A stretch of DNA of 8,620 nt from Desulfobacteraceae bacterium (GTDB lineage Bacteria > Desulfobacterota > Desulfobacteria > Desulfobacterales > SURF-7): NCBI GenBank assembly GCA_030618925.1, contig JAUXCK010000096.1:1-8620 (forward strand), written 5' to 3'. Under the pieces are notes generated by a model. That model was not told where the DNA came from and ran no database searches. It was given only the letters and a program-made list of their open reading frames with translations. Position 1 is the stretch's first letter. Each line of letters opens with the position of its first letter. A program made the position numbers and the translations under genes. Positions 5,735-8,620 of this stretch are shown here, piece by piece.

Positions 5735-6079
5735 TTGAATAAGGTTATGAAACAGTATGTCGTAGACGAACTCAGGCTTGGAGACCATCTAAAACTTGAG
5801 GCCTATCTGGATAAGCACTTTGGACCCACAGAAATCAATGGGATCTATTGGATTCCCCTTGAAAAAAAAATTCTTTCGGCTATTCAATCCGATCACGGTG
5901 AGTGCCAGCCATTCTATTTTGCGATAGTCCTGGAATCCACAAAGCTGGTTTGTGAACTTCTTGTACGCACCAGGGAAAAAATGAAATGCGATTGTATCCA
6001 TTATGCAACAGAAAACCAGCGAAACTCGATTATCGGTTTTATCGATTCAATATTTGAAAAACTTGACGTGATAGCGTAA
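5735..6079 (+). CDS. Small protein of unknown function
   Basis: The frame is open from TTG 5735; ATG 5747 is the more likely start and gives 110 residues beginning MKQYVVDELRLGD. AAGG lies only 2 nt before that ATG, so the start is not firm. The protein looks soluble: no signal peptide or membrane segment, mixed charged and aromatic residues, and the stretches GIYWIPL, ECQPFYFA, LVCELLVRTR and a CDC pair (residues about 84-86). The composition and compact alpha/beta pattern look like a real conserved protein, and I have the impression of similar proteins in sulfate-reducing bacteria, but I cannot name a family. It precedes RNase J on the same strand with a 121-bp gap, so co-transcription is possible. 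It is divergent from the aromatic operon. The function is unassigned. Confidence 0.7.
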   Translation: MNKVMKQYVVDELRLGDHLKLEAYLDKHFGPTEINGIYWIPLEKKILSAIQSDHGECQPFYFAIVLESTKLVCELLVRTREKMKCDCIHYATENQRNSIIGFIDSIFEKLDVIA

Positions 6080-6185
6080 TACTGAAACCACTTCAGCCAA
6101 AGTGTTCAAAAATAATTTTACGCATGGATAGAGGGAGAAGTGGTCGCCTGCTGAGTGCTGAACTCAGGGAACAAAAATCATTCAA

Positions 6186-6191
6186 AAAGGA
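6186..6191 (+). promoter_or_regulatory. Ribosome binding site of RNase J
   Basis: AAAGGA is followed by a 9-nt spacer and the ATG at 6201, supporting that start. Confidence 0.55.
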
Positions 6192-6200
6192 TTCGTATCA

Positions 6201-7850
6201 ATGCTGAAAATCATCCCTCTGGGCGGGCTGGGAGAAATTGGCCTGAACATGATGGTTTTTGAATATGGGGACACAATTTTTGTAGTTGATGCCGGTCTCA
6301 TGTTCCCTGAAGACTATATGCTTGGGGTCGACATTGTTATCCCGGATATTGGTTATCTCAGACAGAAAAAAGAAAACGTGTCAGGAATTGTAATCACCCA
6401 TGCCCATGAAGACCATATTGGCGCCCTTCCTTACCTCTTGAAAGAGATTAACGCACCGGTTTTTGCAACACCCTTTACACTGGAGATGATAAGGCATAAA
6501 CTTGAAGAGCACGGACTTCACGCCTCTACCACCCTCCATAAAATATCCTCCGAAGAGAAACTCAAAATCGGTGTTTTTGAACTCACCTTTATCCCTGTGA
6601 GCCACAGCGTCGTGGATGGTGTGGGAATCGCCATAAAAACACCGGTGGGACTGATTGTTCATACCGGTGATTTTAAAATCAATCACAATCCTGTGGATGG
6701 CATGATGACCCATATCAATGAATTCGCCCGGTGTGGCGAGAAAGGCGTGCTTGCACTATTATCCGATTCAACCAACGTCGAAAAGGAAGGGTACACGGCT
6801 TCAGACCAAACCATCGGTGAAGCCCTTGAAACGATAATCAAAAAGAGCACCGGAAGGGTAATTATCGCTCTTTTTGCTTCTAATGTCGCCCGAATTCAGC
6901 AAATTATCAATATCGCCAATAAAAAGAGTGCCAAGATAATTTTCAATGGCAGAAGCCTTGAGAAGACGGTTGAAATAGCAAAATCCCTGGGTCATATTCA
7001 CCTCCCCGATGGCATGGAACTCGGTATTAAAGAAATCGACCGTTATCCGGATTCGGAAATCATCATGATCACAACCGGCAGTCAGGGAGAGCCCATGTCC
7101 GTCCTGGCCCGCCTGGCCACCGGCACACATAAACACATTACGATTAAAGACAACGACACGGTTGTCCTCTCCTCAAAATTCATACCCGGAAATGAAAAGG
7201 CCATAACAAAAATTATTAATCACCTGTATCGGAGAGGTGCTGAAGTTGTATATGAAAAGATCTCTGATATCCATGTGTCGGGGCACGCGTTTCAGGAAGA
7301 ATTGAAATTAATGATCGCCCTGACCAAACCGAAATATTTTATTCCCATTCACGGGGAATACCGCCATCTTTTTCTTCATGCCAGATTGGCACAACAAGTC
7401 GGGATTCCGAAAGAGCGAATCATTGTTGCGGAAAATGGACAGGTGATCGAATTTGATGAAAACCGGGGCAGCATTACCGATAGCATTATCACCAGTCGTG
7501 TGCTTGTGGACGGAAAAGGGATTGGGGATGTTGGCAGGAGCATCCTCAAAGAGAGGCGTATCCTGTCTGAGGACGGGCTTGTTGTGGTAACGCTGGTATT
7601 TGATGAAGAAACCGGGATCGTGGTGCATGGGCCTGAACTCATGTCGCGTGGATTTGTGTTCGTCACAGAGACAGGCCATTTGCTTGATGATGCCCAGTGC
7701 GTCATCCTTGAGATTGTTGAAGAAATAGGGCCTGGTGTTCCAAACCGGGCTGAAATTATCCGGTCGAAACTCCGGTCAGTACTCCGACAGTACTTCTATT
7801 TCACCATCAAACGCCGGCCGGTTATCATTCCAGTCATTTTGGAACTCTGA
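6201..7850 (+). CDS. rnj: Ribonuclease J
   Basis: A 549-residue metallo-beta-lactamase/beta-CASP ribonuclease, which in this family cuts RNA internally and degrades it 5' to 3' in the cytoplasm during mRNA turnover and rRNA processing. The start LKIIPLGGLGEIGLNM is typical. Zinc ligands are visible in HAHEDH (67-72), the His of PVSHS (135) and the Asp of HTGDF (157), with the later His in PIHGEYRH (382-389). The beta-CASP part (about 210-355) has TTGSQGEPMSVLARLA (291-306) and the DIHVSGHA stretch (356-363). A C-terminal domain of about 100 residues follows, as expected at this length (usual size about 550). All key residues are present and nothing is truncated. It is followed 44 bp later by the FtsK-like gene, probably in the same transcription unit. 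Confidence 0.95.
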   Translation: MLKIIPLGGLGEIGLNMMVFEYGDTIFVVDAGLMFPEDYMLGVDIVIPDIGYLRQKKENVSGIVITHAHEDHIGALPYLLKEINAPVFATPFTLEMIRHKLEEHGLHASTTLHKISSEEKLKIGVFELTFIPVSHSVVDGVGIAIKTPVGLIVHTGDFKINHNPVDGMMTHINEFARCGEKGVLALLSDSTNVEKEGYTASDQTIGEALETIIKKSTGRVIIALFASNVARIQQIINIANKKSAKIIFNGRSLEKTVEIAKSLGHIHLPDGMELGIKEIDRYPDSEIIMITTGSQGEPMSVLARLATGTHKHITIKDNDTVVLSSKFIPGNEKAITKIINHLYRRGAEVVYEKISDIHVSGHAFQEELKLMIALTKPKYFIPIHGEYRHLFLHARLAQQVGIPKERIIVAENGQVIEFDENRGSITDSIITSRVLVDGKGIGDVGRSILKERRILSEDGLVVVTLVFDEETGIVVHGPELMSRGFVFVTETGHLLDDAQCVILEIVEEIGPGVPNRAEIIRSKLRSVLRQYFYFTIKRRPVIIPVILEL

Positions 7851-7894
7851 TTTCTTTTTGACTTCTCTACAAAAACTTAATAAAAGCAGGCCAC

Positions 7895-8620
7895 ATGCGA
7901 AAAGAACTTTACGGTATTTGTTTTTTCTTCATTTTTATCTTCCTGTTGTTCAGCCTGTTATCCTACAGCCCTGACGACCCTTCCATTAATGTTGTGAAGG
8001 GCCCGGGCCAGATTCATAACCTGTTTGGACTTCTGGGGGCACATGTGGCAGGACTTCTGATTGCATTATTCGGACTCAGTGCTTTCTGGATTCCACTGCT
8101 GCTGCTGCTGTCAACTATTTATATCTTTGGTAACCGTCCCCGGCGGACCACATTGATAACCATTTCAGGCGGTATTCTGCTGGTCATTACCACCGGAAGC
8201 ATCCTTGCTCTGTATCAGGACAGTTTTTTGATTTTTGGACAAGAATTTCACTCAGGCGGAATTGTCGGATTTGCGTTAAGGGATTTTTTAAAAAAATATG
8301 CCAACACTGCCGGCGGGACAATGATACTGCTGCTTTTTCTAATCATTGGCCTGGTCCTGGCAATCAGCTTTTCCCCTACCCGGTTTTTAAAAAACTGCTG
8401 GAAAACGGCATTAGACATCCTGGGACATGCGAATTCCGTTTACACGATCTGGAAAGCAAGACGGGAAAAAAAGAAGGCGCTTCCGAAACCCAAACCGCCT
8501 AAATCCAAAAAAAAGGCGCCGGAAATAAAGACTCCGCCTCTGAATATCAAAACACAAAAGAGCACCCCCAAACCCAAACAGGAAGAGTTCGAATTCATGC
8601 GCCGCACAGAGGATTTTGAG
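7895..8620 (+). CDS. ftsK: FtsK/SpoIIIE-type DNA translocase, N-terminal part (runs off the window)
   Basis: FtsK is a septum-anchored, ATP-driven DNA pump that clears and aligns chromosome ends during cell division. Only the first 242 residues are here, so the motor and gamma domains are not seen. The N-terminus has the family layout: a first membrane helix (about 6-23) followed by SYSPDDPS (23-30) and a GPGQIHNLFG-like stretch, further hydrophobic segments at about 43-78, 87-106 and 142-160, then a cytoplasmic linker from about 186 rich in Lys and Pro. The SYSPxDPS motif after the first helix is characteristic. The start ATG 7895 has a weak AGG 4 nt upstream. A run of five CTG codons (8096-8110) encodes leucines in a membrane helix. 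The call rests on the N-terminal pattern and is fairly sure. Confidence 0.88.
   Translation, partial: MRKELYGICFFFIFIFLLFSLLSYSPDDPSINVVKGPGQIHNLFGLLGAHVAGLLIALFGLSAFWIPLLLLLSTIYIFGNRPRRTTLITISGGILLVITTGSILALYQDSFLIFGQEFHSGGIVGFALRDFLKKYANTAGGTMILLLFLIIGLVLAISFSPTRFLKNCWKTALDILGHANSVYTIWKARREKKKALPKPKPPKSKKKAPEIKTPPLNIKTQKSTPKPKQEEFEFMRRTEDFE

Noticed and set aside
6151..6167. Hairpin CTGAGT-GCTGA-ACTCAG before RNase J
   Set aside because: Only a 6-bp stem and no T-run on either strand, so not a terminator; no evidence for another role.
6124..6207. A 27-codon frame (MDRGRSGRLL...) overlapping the RNase J start
   Set aside because: No ribosome binding site, no recognisable pattern, and the spacer is short; too little to support a gene.
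7858..7886. TTGACT-N17-TAAAAG resembling a promoter before the FtsK-like gene
   Set aside because: Transcription would start at the ATG and the -10 would overlap the ribosome binding site; more likely the gene is read from the RNase J transcript.

Overview
This window looks like chromosomal DNA of a Desulfobacterota (former Deltaproteobacteria) anaerobe, most likely a Desulfobacteraceae-type sulfate reducer. This is an inference from gene content: an archaeal-type first enzyme of aromatic biosynthesis directly upstream of a bifunctional PheA, a sigma-54 activator, a thiolase, and RNase J next to ftsK. No mobile element, CRISPR array, tRNA or rRNA was seen.

Left part (1-2412): a thiolase on the + strand, whose N-terminal part is missing or frameshifted at the window edge, converges on a minus-strand gene for a homocitrate/2-isopropylmalate synthase-like (DRE-TIM) enzyme of unassigned substrate. 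A 214-bp spacer separates that gene from a divergent sigma-54 activator (2413-3447) that has an AAA+ domain and a Fis-type helix-turn-helix but no sensory domain. A good sigma-70-like promoter lies in front of the activator.

Centre (3486-5746): a minus-strand aromatic amino acid operon. It reads, in order of transcription, a leader region, an ADTH synthase (archaeal-type replacement for the first shikimate-pathway enzyme), then chorismate mutase-prephenate dehydratase (PheA), with a 4-bp ATGA overlap between the two enzymes. The leader is the most interesting item. It encodes a 31-residue peptide rich in Phe and Tyr codons, followed by a perfect 11-bp terminator hairpin with a U-tract. The RNA segments can fold into mutually exclusive 1:2, 2:3 and 3:4 pairings, as in classical ribosome-mediated attenuation.

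Right part (5735-8620): a short conserved-looking protein of unknown function, a complete ribonuclease J, and the membrane-anchored N-terminal part of an FtsK/SpoIIIE DNA translocase that runs off the window, all on the + strand. A 7-bp dyad between the two divergent units can be read as a promoter on either strand.

Taken together, the centre makes a precursor of 3-dehydroquinate and, at the other end of the pathway, phenylpyruvate. The leader would tie expression of both to the supply of charged tRNA-Phe and tRNA-Tyr. The flanking genes appear to be unrelated housekeeping or acyl-CoA metabolism genes.
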